A stretch of DNA of 15,470 nucleotides from Saprospiraceae bacterium UBA2365. Lineage in GTDB: Bacteria > Bacteroidota > Bacteroidia > Chitinophagales > Saprospiraceae. Positions 7,595-15,470 of this stretch are shown here, one piece after another. The notes under the pieces were generated by a model. It was not told where the DNA came from and did not search any database. It worked only from the letters and a program-made list of their open reading frames with translations. Both the position numbers and the translations under genes were made by a program. The stretch is taken from the NCBI GenBank assembly GCA_002344345.1, contig DDTL01000041.1, forward strand, positions 1 to 15,470. The letters are read 5' to 3'. Position 1 is the stretch's first letter, and each line of letters begins with the position of its first letter.

Positions 7595-8098
7595 ATGATA
7601 CAAGTGTTTATTACCGGTGGAACCTTCGACAAAGAGTATAATTTTCTTAATGGCGAGTTGTATTTCAAAAATACTCACCTTCCGGAAATGTTTGAAAGAG
7701 GAAGGTGTACCGTCCCTTTGGACATCAAAACCCTGATGATGATAGACAGCCTGCATATGTCAGAAGCCGAAAGGCAGATCATATTGTATCATTGTCAAAA
7801 AACAGAATATAAAAATATTGTGATCAGCCACGGAACCGATACCATGGTTGAAACTGCCAGGGTGTTGGCAGAAGCTAAAATAGAAGGCAAAACCATCATC
7901 CTGACCGGTGCATTGATCCCGACTGCCTTCGGTAATTCTTCTGATGGTTTCTTCAACCTTGGCAGCGCTTTGGCTTTTGCTCAATCGCTCAAGCCTGGTG
8001 TTTATATCGCTATGAACGGAAGATACTTTGACTGGAATAAAGTCCAGAAAAATAAGAGAACAGGATTTTTTGAGGAACTGCCATATGAATTTATATGA
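7595..8098 (+). CDS. Single-domain asparaginase-like protein
   Basis: This 167-residue cytoplasmic protein corresponds to the N-terminal catalytic domain of bacterial L-asparaginases (hydrolysis of asparagine or a similar amide). Both family signatures are present: Thr10 in TGGTF, and Thr81-Asp82 in SHGTDTMVET. SSDGFFNL also matches, and Lys152 in VQKNK aligns with the catalytic Lys162 of E. coli AnsB, so the key residues survive. The usual C-terminal domain of about 120-150 residues is absent. The protein ends at a normal TGA, and I see no asparaginase-like continuation downstream, so it looks like a compact form rather than a frameshift product. Classical asparaginases place active sites between subunits with help from the C-terminal domain, so activity and substrate are uncertain. 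It has its own promoter and no operon partner. Confidence 0.88.
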   Translation: MIQVFITGGTFDKEYNFLNGELYFKNTHLPEMFERGRCTVPLDIKTLMMIDSLHMSEAERQIILYHCQKTEYKNIVISHGTDTMVETARVLAEAKIEGKTIILTGALIPTAFGNSSDGFFNLGSALAFAQSLKPGVYIAMNGRYFDWNKVQKNKRTGFFEELPYEFI

Positions 8099-8378
8099 TT
8101 TCCTCATACATTCATTTAATATTTTAACTCAGGATTAAAATTTTATTTTCGATTTATCCTTGAGAAACCCGATATTTTGATTGCATTTCATAGTAACATC
8201 AGGCTGGTTCATCAGAGATCAGGTTAACGCTTCTATTTTTTTTACAAGTTCTTCCCATATTGATCTTTACGATAGATGGTTACTGTTAATTTTTAGTTAA
8301 ATAACATACTTAAAGTTAAATTATTTGTAACCTAATTCAACATTTTCAATTTTCCATCGTTTTTGCTTAAAATCTCCC
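8099..8378. other. Intergenic region, 280 bp, no supported gene
   Basis: AT-rich spacer between the asparaginase-like gene and the alpha/beta hydrolase gene. A weak coding-like frame with one internal stop is visible on the minus strand at about 8135-8263 (see findings). GGTTAC at 8278 and GTAACC at 8327 form a distant 6-bp inverted repeat. No clear TAnnTTTG box or terminator was found. Confidence 0.5.
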
Positions 8379-9233
8379 ATGATGATACAAAACAGAAATA
8401 TACTTCTATCTGTCTTATTTTTTTTATCGGGCATTGCCCAAATTTCAGCGATCCCCGATCCAAAAATCAATAAATATTTCAGTAACCGGGACATCCATTT
8501 TGAAATTCACTACGATACTATTTCAGATTTAGCTATAAGGTATCTGGAAACATATATATATGAGGAAGCTGATATTTTGGTTTTCGGCTTACACGGAGCT
8601 GCAAGCAACGCTATGCTTTATAAAGAAATCATGTCAGATACTTCTCTGTTGAATAAAAACGTGCGATTCATTTCTTTGGACCGCCCCGGTTATGGAATGT
8701 CAACTCCAGGAGAAGCCATAACTGATATTGAAAAGCAGGCTGAAGTGGTGGATTATGTCATTTCAAAGTTTCCTTTTAAATCCTGCATTCTGGTTGGACA
8801 TAGTTATGGTTCACCCATTGTTGCGACCTATGCCAGTAAAAATCAGGATAAAAATATCAAGCTGGTGATGCTGGCTCCTGCCATTGACCCGGAACTGGAA
8901 CGAATATTTCCGGCTGTCAATATGGTCAATCATCCAAAAACACGCCAGATCATGCCTGAATCCAGCCAGGTTGCAGCCCTTGAAAATCTGGTCCATGAAG
9001 CCGAATTAAATGAAATCCTGCCAATCTGGCAAACTTTGAAAATTCCTGTTTATCACATCCATGGCAAGCTGGATATGGTGATCAGCCCAAAAAATCTTGA
9101 GTTCAGTAAAAGGAATATCAACCCGAGATTCCTGACGACCTTTTTAATGCCTGATGTTGGTCACCATATCGTTACCTTCAAGCCTGATGAAATTACAGAT
9201 TTGATTATAAAAATAATAGACGGCAAAATATGA
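8379..9233 (+). CDS. Exported alpha/beta hydrolase
   Basis: This 284-residue serine hydrolase has a signal peptide (residues about 1-24, hydrophobic LLSVLFFLSGIAQISA then IPDP), so it acts outside the cytoplasm. It has a standard alpha/beta hydrolase core: oxyanion loop HGAASN (72-77), DRPGYGMS (101-108), nucleophile Ser142 in GHSYGS, acid Asp232 in GKLDMVIS and base His262 in DVGHH. The short region between Ser and Asp leaves only a small lid domain. The likely role is hydrolysis of an ester or amide; substrate is not readable. ATG ATG starts the frame and either codon may be used. The gene stands alone and is closed by a hairpin overlapping its stop codon. Confidence 0.9.
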   Translation: MMIQNRNILLSVLFFLSGIAQISAIPDPKINKYFSNRDIHFEIHYDTISDLAIRYLETYIYEEADILVFGLHGAASNAMLYKEIMSDTSLLNKNVRFISLDRPGYGMSTPGEAITDIEKQAEVVDYVISKFPFKSCILVGHSYGSPIVATYASKNQDKNIKLVMLAPAIDPELERIFPAVNMVNHPKTRQIMPESSQVAALENLVHEAELNEILPIWQTLKIPVYHIHGKLDMVISPKNLEFSKRNINPRFLTTFLMPDVGHHIVTFKPDEITDLIIKIIDGKI

Positions 9234-9245
9234 TTGCCGTCTATT
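9215..9245. terminator. Hairpin terminator with the hydrolase stop codon in its loop
   Basis: AATAGACGGCAA (9215-9226) and TTGCCGTCTATT (9234-9245) form a perfect 12-bp stem around a 7-nt loop that ends in the TGA of the hydrolase gene. The flanks are A/T-rich, including a T-rich run on the minus strand, so it probably ends transcription of both convergent units, the hydrolase gene and korAB. Confidence 0.65.
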
Positions 9246-9285
9246 GCTATTTTATTAAAATCAGTATTATCTGGTAATGATAAAA

Positions 9286-10299
9286 CTATTCTACCACATA
9301 GGTATCTCCTGAGAAAAACATTTCATCCAGGTTTTTAAATGGAGATTTCTTTGCGACACTCTCCATTCTTTCAACATATACTTCGTCATATGATGTTTCT
9401 TCAATTCTTCTGATTTCGCCCATGACTACCGGATTTTGCAATCTGACCAACATCAGATGCAATGTTGGATCTGCTTCGTGAGCGTCATGAACCAAAATAT
9501 CATCTTCTGTAATACCATTCTCACCGATGTTGACTACTTCAAGTTTAAATCCTTTCAATATCAAGCCTTTATCCTTGTTTTTTCCAAAGATCATTTTTTT
9601 ACCATGTTCTATCCTGATTTGATTTTCTGATTCAGTTTCTTTATTGGTGATTTCCTCAAAAGCCCCATCATTAAAAATCACACAGTTCTGCAACACTTCA
9701 ATGGAAGCAGTTCCCTTGAACTTCTCAGCTTTTACGAATAATTCTTCCATCATCTTGGGATCATTTCCGGGTACCCTTGCAAAGTATTTCCCAGAAGAAC
9801 CAATGGTCAATTGTCCCGGATTGAATGGCGGCTGAATATTGCCATAAGGTGAAGTATAGGTTTTCTGACCTATCAGTGAGGTTGGAGAAAACTGGCCTTT
9901 GGTCAAACCATAAATCTCATTATTGAACATCACAATTTTTATATTGATGTTCCTTCTGATAAGATGAATAAAATGGTTGCCTCCGATGGCCATAGCATCA
10001 CCGTCGCCAGTCATCACCCAAACGGATAACTCCGGATTTGCCAGCTTTACTCCGGTGGCTATTGCAGCAGCTCTCCCGTGGATTCCATGAATTCCATAAG
10101 TTCCGACATAATAAGGAAAGCGGGATGAGCATCCGATACCTGAAACAAATACAAAATCCTCTTTTTTCCTTCCCATTTCAGGCAATGCTTTAAGCATGGC
10201 TCTCAGTATAATATAATCATCACATCCTGGACACCATCTAACTTCCTGGTCGCTTTGAAAATCTTTAAAAGTTAAAACCGGATTGGTTTGCTCTGACAT
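9286..10299 (-). CDS. korB: 2-oxoacid:ferredoxin oxidoreductase, beta (TPP-binding) subunit
   Basis: This 337-residue beta subunit of a CoA-dependent 2-oxoacid:ferredoxin oxidoreductase most likely acts on 2-oxoglutarate, converting it to succinyl-CoA and CO2 with reduction of ferredoxin. Thiamine diphosphate and Mg binding is shown by GDGD at 98-101, followed by AIGGNHF and NN at 126-127 (MFNNEIYGLTKGQ). Cluster cysteines are visible at Cys23 and Cys26 (RWCPGCDDY), Cys57 (GIGCSSR) and Cys206 (LQNCVIFNDG), the set expected for one 4Fe-4S cluster. It lies 11 bp after korA in the same operon. The combination of a two-subunit enzyme with a gamma domain fused to alpha points to KorAB rather than a four-subunit pyruvate enzyme. 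Strict 2-oxoglutarate specificity is inferred; other 2-oxoacids are possible. Confidence 0.93.
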   Translation of the reverse strand: MSEQTNPVLTFKDFQSDQEVRWCPGCDDYIILRAMLKALPEMGRKKEDFVFVSGIGCSSRFPYYVGTYGIHGIHGRAAAIATGVKLANPELSVWVMTGDGDAMAIGGNHFIHLIRRNINIKIVMFNNEIYGLTKGQFSPTSLIGQKTYTSPYGNIQPPFNPGQLTIGSSGKYFARVPGNDPKMMEELFVKAEKFKGTASIEVLQNCVIFNDGAFEEITNKETESENQIRIEHGKKMIFGKNKDKGLILKGFKLEVVNIGENGITEDDILVHDAHEADPTLHLMLVRLQNPVVMGEIRRIEETSYDEVYVERMESVAKKSPFKNLDEMFFSGDTYVVE

Positions 10300-10310
10300 G
10301 ATATAATAAT

Positions 10311-12167
10311 TTATTGATTATTTAATATTTGTTCAAATTTCTGGGTCAATTCAAGTACGGTGAATGGCAAACCCTGAACTTTATTAAACTTGAAATAATC
10401 ATATTCAGGAAATTTGCTGTTCATCACTGTATGAAGCTGTCCCATATTCAATTCGCAAATGATGAATTTTTTGAATTTTTTCAAAATCTCTTCAGTATTT
10501 TTTGGCATTGGATTCAGGTAAGAAAAATGCATGAGCCCTATCTTTTGGCCAGACTCAAATAAATGGTTGACCGCTGTAAAAAGGCTTCCATATGTTCCAC
10601 CCCAACCGATCACCAACAGATCACCTTCCTGGGCGCCATCTACCTGCATCAAAGGAATATTGTTTTTAACACGGCAGATTTTTTCAGCCCTGAGTTTCAC
10701 CATCAATTGATGATTTTCTGGACTTTGATTCACATCTCCCGTACCATCTTTTTTCTCAAGTCCTCCGACCCGGTGTTCAAAACCGGGTGTTCCAGGTAAA
10801 ACCCATTCTCTTGCAAGTGTTTCGGGATCACGTTTATAAGGCATCCATTCTTCTCTGGAGCTTTTCAGATCATTTGGATAGATGATTGGCAAATCTTCAG
10901 TTTTCTTGATTTTCCATGGCTCTGAACCATTTGCAATATATCCGTCTGTCAACAAAATAACGGGAGTCATGTGTTCCATCGCAAGTCTGGAGGCTTCAAA
11001 TGCCATGTTGAAACAATCCGCCGGAGATTTAGCTGCCACAACGATTACCGGGCTTTCACCGTGTCTTCCATACATAGCTTGCAGCAGATCAGATTGTTCT
11101 GGTTTGGTAGGTAAACCAGTTGAAGGACCTGCTCTTTGTACATCCACGATCACAATGGGCAACTCGGTCATAACTGCCAGGCCGATGGCTTCACCTTTCA
11201 AAGCCAATCCAGGCCCTGAAGTTGTGGTAATGGCTAAATGACCAGAAAATGAAGCACCGATGGCTGTTGAGATACCTGCAATTTCGTCCTCTGCCTGGAA
11301 TGTTTTAGCGCCAAAGTATTTTTTTGCTGTTAATTCCTGTAAAATCTCAGTTGCAGGTGTAATGGGATATGACCCCAGAAATATTGGTCTGCCTGATTTC
11401 TCTGAAGCGGCGAGAAAACCCCATGCAGTTGCAGTATTTCCGCTGATGATGCGATAAATTCCCGGGTCCATTTTTGCCGGCAAAATCGTATATGCAGAAG
11501 AAATCAATTCGATGGTTTCAGCAAAATTAAAACCTGCACGCAATGCCCTCTTATTGGCTTCAATCAGTTGTGTTTTACCGGCGAATTTTTTATCTATGAA
11601 AGTTTCTGTATATTTAAGGGGACGGCTAAACATCCAAAACACCATGCCCAATGCAAACATATTTTTACTTCTTGTCATGGCTTTGTTATCCAAACCAATA
11701 TCTGCAATGCTTTCTCTGGTCAATGTCGTGATAGGTGCTTCTATGACCACAAAATTATTTAATTCTCCCGTAAGTAATGGATTTTCATCATACTCAGCTT
11801 TTTGGAGATTTTTTTTATTAAAGCTATCAGTGTCTACAATGATGGTCTTACCTACCGGAACAGATGAAAGGTTTGTTTTCAGTGCAGCCGGATTCATGGC
11901 TACCAGGACATCCACTTCGTCACCGGGTGTATGCACGGTAGCATGCCCGATTTGAACCTGAAATCCGGAAACTCCGTAAATACTACCCTGGGGAGCCCGA
12001 ATCTCTGAAGGATAATTAGGAAAAGTTGCAATATCATTTCCCATCATGGCCGAAGTATCAGAGAACTGTGTTCCGGTCAGCTGCATTCCGTCTCCGGAAT
12101 CACCCACAAACCGAATTACAACGCTATCTACAGTTCCACCCGTCAATTTAAGTTTTTTTTCTGTCAT
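10311..12167 (-). CDS. korA: 2-oxoacid:ferredoxin oxidoreductase, fused gamma-alpha subunit
   Basis: This 618-residue partner of KorB starts at ATG 12167 (MTEKKLKLTGG). A longer frame from TTG 12221 would add 18 residues overlapping the promoter and is not favoured. Residues about 10-200 are the gamma domain (GDSGDGM at 22-28, then the conserved FPNYPSEIRAPQGS). Residues about 240-480 are the alpha pyrimidine-binding domain: GNTATAWG at 243-250, YPITP at 267-271, QAEDEIAGI and TSGPG at 316-320. The C-terminal domain (DLLVIGWGGTYGS onward) ends with the conserved NMGQLHTVM stretch. The length matches KorA proteins with the gamma-alpha fusion. Its promoter faces that of the ferredoxin gene across a 216-bp gap. 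Confidence 0.94.
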   Translation of the reverse strand: MTEKKLKLTGGTVDSVVIRFVGDSGDGMQLTGTQFSDTSAMMGNDIATFPNYPSEIRAPQGSIYGVSGFQVQIGHATVHTPGDEVDVLVAMNPAALKTNLSSVPVGKTIIVDTDSFNKKNLQKAEYDENPLLTGELNNFVVIEAPITTLTRESIADIGLDNKAMTRSKNMFALGMVFWMFSRPLKYTETFIDKKFAGKTQLIEANKRALRAGFNFAETIELISSAYTILPAKMDPGIYRIISGNTATAWGFLAASEKSGRPIFLGSYPITPATEILQELTAKKYFGAKTFQAEDEIAGISTAIGASFSGHLAITTTSGPGLALKGEAIGLAVMTELPIVIVDVQRAGPSTGLPTKPEQSDLLQAMYGRHGESPVIVVAAKSPADCFNMAFEASRLAMEHMTPVILLTDGYIANGSEPWKIKKTEDLPIIYPNDLKSSREEWMPYKRDPETLAREWVLPGTPGFEHRVGGLEKKDGTGDVNQSPENHQLMVKLRAEKICRVKNNIPLMQVDGAQEGDLLVIGWGGTYGSLFTAVNHLFESGQKIGLMHFSYLNPMPKNTEEILKKFKKFIICELNMGQLHTVMNSKFPEYDYFKFNKVQGLPFTVLELTQKFEQILNNQ

Positions 12168-12209
12168 GATTTTTGTTAATAATTTATAAATTAGCTTGAA
12201 ATCAGCATG

Positions 12210-12244
12210 CAAAGCTATCAATATTCTATGAATATCTAAACAAA
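12210..12244 (-). promoter_or_regulatory. Promoter candidate for korAB
   Basis: On the minus strand TTG (12243-12241) is followed after 23 bp by TAGCTTTG (12217-12210), fitting TTG-N17-23-TAnnTTTG. The predicted transcription start lies about 35 nt upstream of ATG 12167, which supports that start over the upstream TTG. Confidence 0.5.
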
Positions 12245-12318
12245 ACAGACTTCATTTTGATCAAGCAATTGTATCAATTTAGAAGGAGTATTAATTAAAA
12301 ATTTGACGGATTTTTTCT

Positions 12319-12349
12319 TTGAAACTTAAATTAAATAATCGTAACATTG
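12319..12349 (+). promoter_or_regulatory. Promoter candidate for the ferredoxin gene
   Basis: TTG (12319-12321), 20 bp, then TAACATTG (12342-12349), one mismatch from TAnnTTTG. It would give a leader of about 28 nt before ATG 12384. It is back-to-back with the korAB promoter, which allows joint regulation. Confidence 0.35.
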
Positions 12350-12383
12350 TGATGCTATTTATTATTAATTAAAATTTTTCAGA

Positions 12384-12731
12384 ATGGCTATCAAAATAAC
12401 AGATGATTGTATTAGTTGCGATGCTTGTATTTCCGAGTGTCCGAATAATGCGATTTATGAACCAGATGAAAACTGGGCTTTTTCAGATGGAACTTCACTT
12501 TCTGGTGAAATTACGCTTCTTGATGGAACTACAGCTGATGCTGATGAATCTCATGATGCAAAATCAGATGAGTTTTACTATATCGTAACAGACAAATGTA
12601 CGGAGTGCAAAGGTTTCCATGATGAACCTCAATGTGCCGCTGTTTGTCCTGTAGATGCATGTGTTCCTGACGAAGATAATGAAGAAACAGAAGAGCAATT
12701 ACTTGCTAAGAAAGAATGGCTTCACGGTTAA
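12384..12731 (+). CDS. Dicluster 4Fe-4S ferredoxin
   Basis: This 115-residue acidic cytoplasmic ferredoxin is probably the electron acceptor of the divergently encoded KorAB. The first cluster motif is Cys9, Cys12, Cys15 and Cys19-Pro. The second is Cys72, Cys75, Cys84 and Cys88-Pro, with the eight-residue gap in CTECKGFHDEPQC, as in YfhL-like ferredoxins; an extra Cys93 follows. About 50 residues separate the two motifs, longer than in clostridial ferredoxins and rich in Asp, Glu and Thr. A very similar architecture is usual for this ferredoxin type in Bacteroidota, so it is a family trait. The C-terminus is an acidic helix ending WLHG. It is monocistronic, with a strong terminator 20 bp after the stop. 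Function is secure at family level and the KorAB partnership is inferred from position. Confidence 0.93.
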   Translation: MAIKITDDCISCDACISECPNNAIYEPDENWAFSDGTSLSGEITLLDGTTADADESHDAKSDEFYYIVTDKCTECKGFHDEPQCAAVCPVDACVPDEDNEETEEQLLAKKEWLHG

Positions 12732-12750
12732 AAATTACCTGAAAGACATA

Positions 12751-12780
12751 AAAAAACCTTTCCGTTCGGAAAGGTTTTTT
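12751..12780. terminator. Strong bidirectional Rho-independent terminator
   Basis: AAAAAACCTTTCC (12751-12763) and GGAAAGGTTTTTT (12768-12780) form a 13-bp stem with loop GTTC, followed by further T residues on the plus strand and by an A-run complement on the minus strand. It lies between the convergent ferredoxin and ribonucleotide reductase genes and can end both. Confidence 0.9.
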
Positions 12781-12799
12781 TTATTTTTCACTTTTTGCG

Positions 12800-15385
12800 T
12801 TAACTACACTTTGAATGCCCGCATGATTTGCAAGTCAGGCACCCTTCAATATAAACTAAGCCACTACTTTCACCACAACCTTCACAAATCTCCTTACTAA
12901 CTACTGTTCCATCCGGGATAAATTTCTTGAGCGCTCTGACAACTCCTTTCTTCCAGGTATTAATGTTTTCATCGCTCAAATTCAATCCTGAGATCAGTTC
13001 AACAACATTCGCCATGGGCATACCATGTCTCAATACTCCTGAAATCAGTTTTGCATAGTTCCAATACTCTTCATTGAATGATCTGGATAAGCCTTCATAG
13101 GTAACCTTATAACCAAATTTATCCTCAAATTGAAAATCATACCTGGTTTGTCCTTTGTTATCTTTAACTTTAATGACCCAGCACTTATTTATTTCCTGAG
13201 GCAAAACAAAGGTATCTTCAGCTTGTCCGGTAAAGATCTCATATGGCTTGCCATCCAAAAGGCCAACAACCGCAATCCACTTTTCTTTGTTGTTCATGAA
13301 ACGAACGATCTCAGCTTCAAGTTTTCTTGGCCTTTTTGGTGAATGATGCGTCTGGAAAACCTGAGTGGTATCTTCATCATCTTTTTTTTCAGTGATCAGT
13401 ACGCCATCTCTGGAGCCATCCCTGTATATCGTGATTCCCTTACAACCGCTTTCCCATGCAGTAAGGAATAGCTTGTTGACCAGATCAATTGTAGCACTGT
13501 TGGGTACATTTACCGTAACACTGATAGAGTGATCAACCCATTTCTGGATTTCACCCTGCATTTTCACCTTTTGCACCCAGTCGACATCATTTGCTGTTGC
13601 TTTATGATAGGGTGAAACACGGATGATTTCCTGTAGGTCTTCATCTTTCATGGCTTTTACCGTCTCTGCATCATAGCCATTTTGCTCAAGCCATGTAATG
13701 AATTTATGATGAAAAACATTGTATTCTTCCCAACTATCACCACTACCATCCACAAATGATATCACAGCGGATTTGTCATTTGGGTTGATCTTTTTTCTTC
13801 GCTTATAGGATACCTGAAATACTGGCTCAATCCCAGATGTAGTCTGACTCAGAATACTAGTACTCCCGGTAGGTGCTACAGTTAACAAAGCTATATTCCT
13901 TCTACCGGACTTTTCCATTTCAGTACGTAGCCCATGATCTGCCGCAAACAACCTTTGCATGAAAGGATTATTAATTTCCTTTTCCACATCATATATAGGA
14001 AAGGCACCTCTTTCTCCTGCCAGGGTGGAGGAAGCTTTATAAACATTAACTGCCAGGGTTTTATGAACATCTATGGAAAATGAAATGGCCTCGTCAGTTC
14101 CATAACGGTATCCCAAAGCAGCCAACATATCACCTTCTGCGGTAATTCCAATACCTGTTCTCCTGCCTTTGAGTGCTTTATCTTTGATTTTTTGCCACAA
14201 CTCAAGTTCAGTCCTGCGAATGTCTTTATCTTCAGGATCAAGATCAATCTTTTCTATGATCTTATCAATTTGCTCCAACTCAAGGTCGATGATGTCATCC
14301 ATAATTCTTTGTGCCAATCTGGAATGTTCGGCAAAAAGTTGAAAATTAAATTGGGCATTTTTTTGAAATGGATGATCCACATAACTGAACAAATTTATTG
14401 CCAACAAACGGCAACTGTCATATGGAGTCAAAGGAATCTCACCGCATGGATTGGTGGATACTGTTTTGAACCCTTGTTCTGCATAACAATCCGGCACGGA
14501 TTCACGTACTACAGTATCCCAAAATAGTATCCCGGGTTCTGCAGACTTCCAGGCATTGTAAACCAACTTATTCCATATTTTGGCAGCATCTATCTCTTTC
14601 ACTACCAGAGGATCTCTACTTTCTATCGGAAACTGCTGAAAGTAAGGACGTTTTGTAGTGACAGCTTTCATAAAATCATCGTCGATTTTAACAGATATAT
14701 TCGCACCCGTAATTTTACCCAAATCCATTTTTGCATCAATAAAATCTTCTGCATCCGGATGCCTTGAGGATACTGTGAGCATTAAAGCTCCTCTTCTACC
14801 GTCTTGCGCCACTTCTCTTGTACTATTGGAAAACCTTTGCATGAACGGCACAATACCGGTTGATGTAAGCGCACTGTTTTTTACAGGTGATCCCTTAGGT
14901 CTTATATGTGACAAATCATGGCCAACGCCACCTCTGCGTTTCATTAATTGAGCTTGCTCCTCATCTAACTTCATTATCCCTCCATATGAATCTGCCTCGT
15001 TGCCAATTACGAAACAATTGGATAAACTGGAAATCTGGAAATTATTGCCGATTCCGGACATCGGTCCTCCCTGAGGAATCAGATATTTAAAATCCCGCAA
15101 CAGTTCAAAAATCTCTTCCTCCATCAATGGCATGGGATACTTTTGTTCTATCCTTGCCAATTCAACGGCTAACCGTCGATGCATTTCATCCGGAGTACTT
15201 TCATAAATATTCCCATCTGAATCTTTTAGGGCATATTTATTCACAAAAACACTCGCTGCAAGTTCATCCCCTTTAAAGTAAATAACGGAAGCTTTCAACG
15301 CTTCCTCATAACTGTATTTTTTGAGTCGAACTCCGTTTTGGGAATCTGAGGTTTTGATTTTTATATGTTGTTGATTTTCACTCAT
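12800..15385 (-). CDS. nrdJ: Adenosylcobalamin-dependent (class II) ribonucleotide reductase
   Basis: This 861-residue enzyme reduces ribonucleotides to deoxyribonucleotides using a thiyl radical generated from adenosylcobalamin, independent of oxygen. Active-site residues are in place: the redox pair Cys124 (SNCFVIG) and Cys325 (DSCRLLAIN), and radical-site Asn312, Cys314 and Glu316 in NPCGE, with spacing like that of Thermotoga NrdJ. RRGGVGHDLSHIRPKGS and APTGSTS (505-511) are further family signatures. The N-terminus lacks an evident ATP-cone domain. The C-terminus carries a zinc-ribbon-like cysteine tail (Cys834, 837, 849, 852, 855, 860), whose last cysteines probably re-reduce the active site. 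The length is normal for Bacteroidota NrdJ. It is monocistronic in view. The 85 bp of leader inside the window show no cobalamin riboswitch, but one could lie beyond the edge. Confidence 0.97.
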   Translation of the reverse strand: MSENQQHIKIKTSDSQNGVRLKKYSYEEALKASVIYFKGDELAASVFVNKYALKDSDGNIYESTPDEMHRRLAVELARIEQKYPMPLMEEEIFELLRDFKYLIPQGGPMSGIGNNFQISSLSNCFVIGNEADSYGGIMKLDEEQAQLMKRRGGVGHDLSHIRPKGSPVKNSALTSTGIVPFMQRFSNSTREVAQDGRRGALMLTVSSRHPDAEDFIDAKMDLGKITGANISVKIDDDFMKAVTTKRPYFQQFPIESRDPLVVKEIDAAKIWNKLVYNAWKSAEPGILFWDTVVRESVPDCYAEQGFKTVSTNPCGEIPLTPYDSCRLLAINLFSYVDHPFQKNAQFNFQLFAEHSRLAQRIMDDIIDLELEQIDKIIEKIDLDPEDKDIRRTELELWQKIKDKALKGRRTGIGITAEGDMLAALGYRYGTDEAISFSIDVHKTLAVNVYKASSTLAGERGAFPIYDVEKEINNPFMQRLFAADHGLRTEMEKSGRRNIALLTVAPTGSTSILSQTTSGIEPVFQVSYKRRKKINPNDKSAVISFVDGSGDSWEEYNVFHHKFITWLEQNGYDAETVKAMKDEDLQEIIRVSPYHKATANDVDWVQKVKMQGEIQKWVDHSISVTVNVPNSATIDLVNKLFLTAWESGCKGITIYRDGSRDGVLITEKKDDEDTTQVFQTHHSPKRPRKLEAEIVRFMNNKEKWIAVVGLLDGKPYEIFTGQAEDTFVLPQEINKCWVIKVKDNKGQTRYDFQFEDKFGYKVTYEGLSRSFNEEYWNYAKLISGVLRHGMPMANVVELISGLNLSDENINTWKKGVVRALKKFIPDGTVVSKEICEGCGESSGLVYIEGCLTCKSCGHSKCS

Positions 15386-15470
15386 ATAATTAAAGGTCTA
15401 AAACTTTTATTATCACTTGTAGATTGGCTAACCGGTCTTTGGAAATGTAAAATTATACGATATATTATAA

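Noticed and set aside
7760..8107. Antisense frame over the asparaginase-like gene
   Set aside because: The plus-strand frame has clear asparaginase motifs; the antisense product has none.
12168..12221. TTG start extending KorA by 18 residues
   Set aside because: The extension overlaps a good promoter match, and KorA proteins normally begin close to the GDSGDGM-containing gamma domain, as from ATG 12167.
15386..15470. Cobalamin riboswitch upstream of nrdJ
   Set aside because: The visible leader is only 85 bp, AT-rich and without a B12-box-like sequence or complex pairing.

Overview
The window looks like chromosomal DNA of a member of the Bacteroidota, possibly of the Saprospiria or Chitinophagia side (inference). 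Evidence: moderately AT-rich coding DNA; starts without Shine-Dalgarno sequences, preceded by A/T-rich leaders; several upstream boxes of the Bacteroidota type (TTG, 20-23 bp, TAnnTTTG); and gene types common in that phylum (a LemA/DUF2207 pair, KorAB with a roughly 115-residue dicluster ferredoxin, B12-dependent ribonucleotide reductase). No rRNA, tRNA, CRISPR array or transposase gene was recognised.

Layout. (1) 1-470, minus: the N-terminal part of an unrecognised, strikingly AT-rich gene cut by the window edge. (2) 5436-576, minus: a compact three-gene operon, lemA, then a DUF2207 membrane protein with a poly-glycine tail, then a secreted S9 (prolyl-oligopeptidase family) serine peptidase. 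(3) 5437-5713: divergent promoter region. (4) 5714-7189, plus: a secreted M28 metallopeptidase fused to a C-terminal outer-membrane-type beta-barrel, the most unusual protein here. (5) 7190-7594: non-coding stretch holding a 212-bp palindromic element with perfect 19-bp terminal inverted repeats, a nested inverted repeat and a 23-bp tandem repeat (MITE-like or a structured RNA). (6) 7595-8098, plus: a one-domain asparaginase-like protein. (7) 8379-9233, plus: an exported alpha/beta hydrolase, closed by a hairpin whose loop contains the stop codon. (8) 12167-9286, minus: korA-korB, a 2-oxoacid:ferredoxin oxidoreductase, divergent from (9) 12384-12731, plus: a dicluster ferredoxin that is its probable electron acceptor. 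(10) 15385-12800, minus: adenosylcobalamin-dependent ribonucleotide reductase, sharing a bidirectional terminator with the ferredoxin gene.

How the parts fit. The left half is dominated by the cell envelope: two exported peptidases, an exported esterase-like hydrolase and the LemA/DUF2207 membrane pair, which suggests peptide processing or scavenging in the periplasm and at the outer membrane. The right half is core metabolism. KorAB oxidatively decarboxylates a 2-oxoacid (most likely 2-oxoglutarate) and passes electrons to ferredoxin, and the class II reductase makes deoxynucleotides with or without oxygen. No clear multi-gene defence or mobile system was found. The best candidates for something undescribed are the M28-barrel fusion and the palindromic intergenic element.
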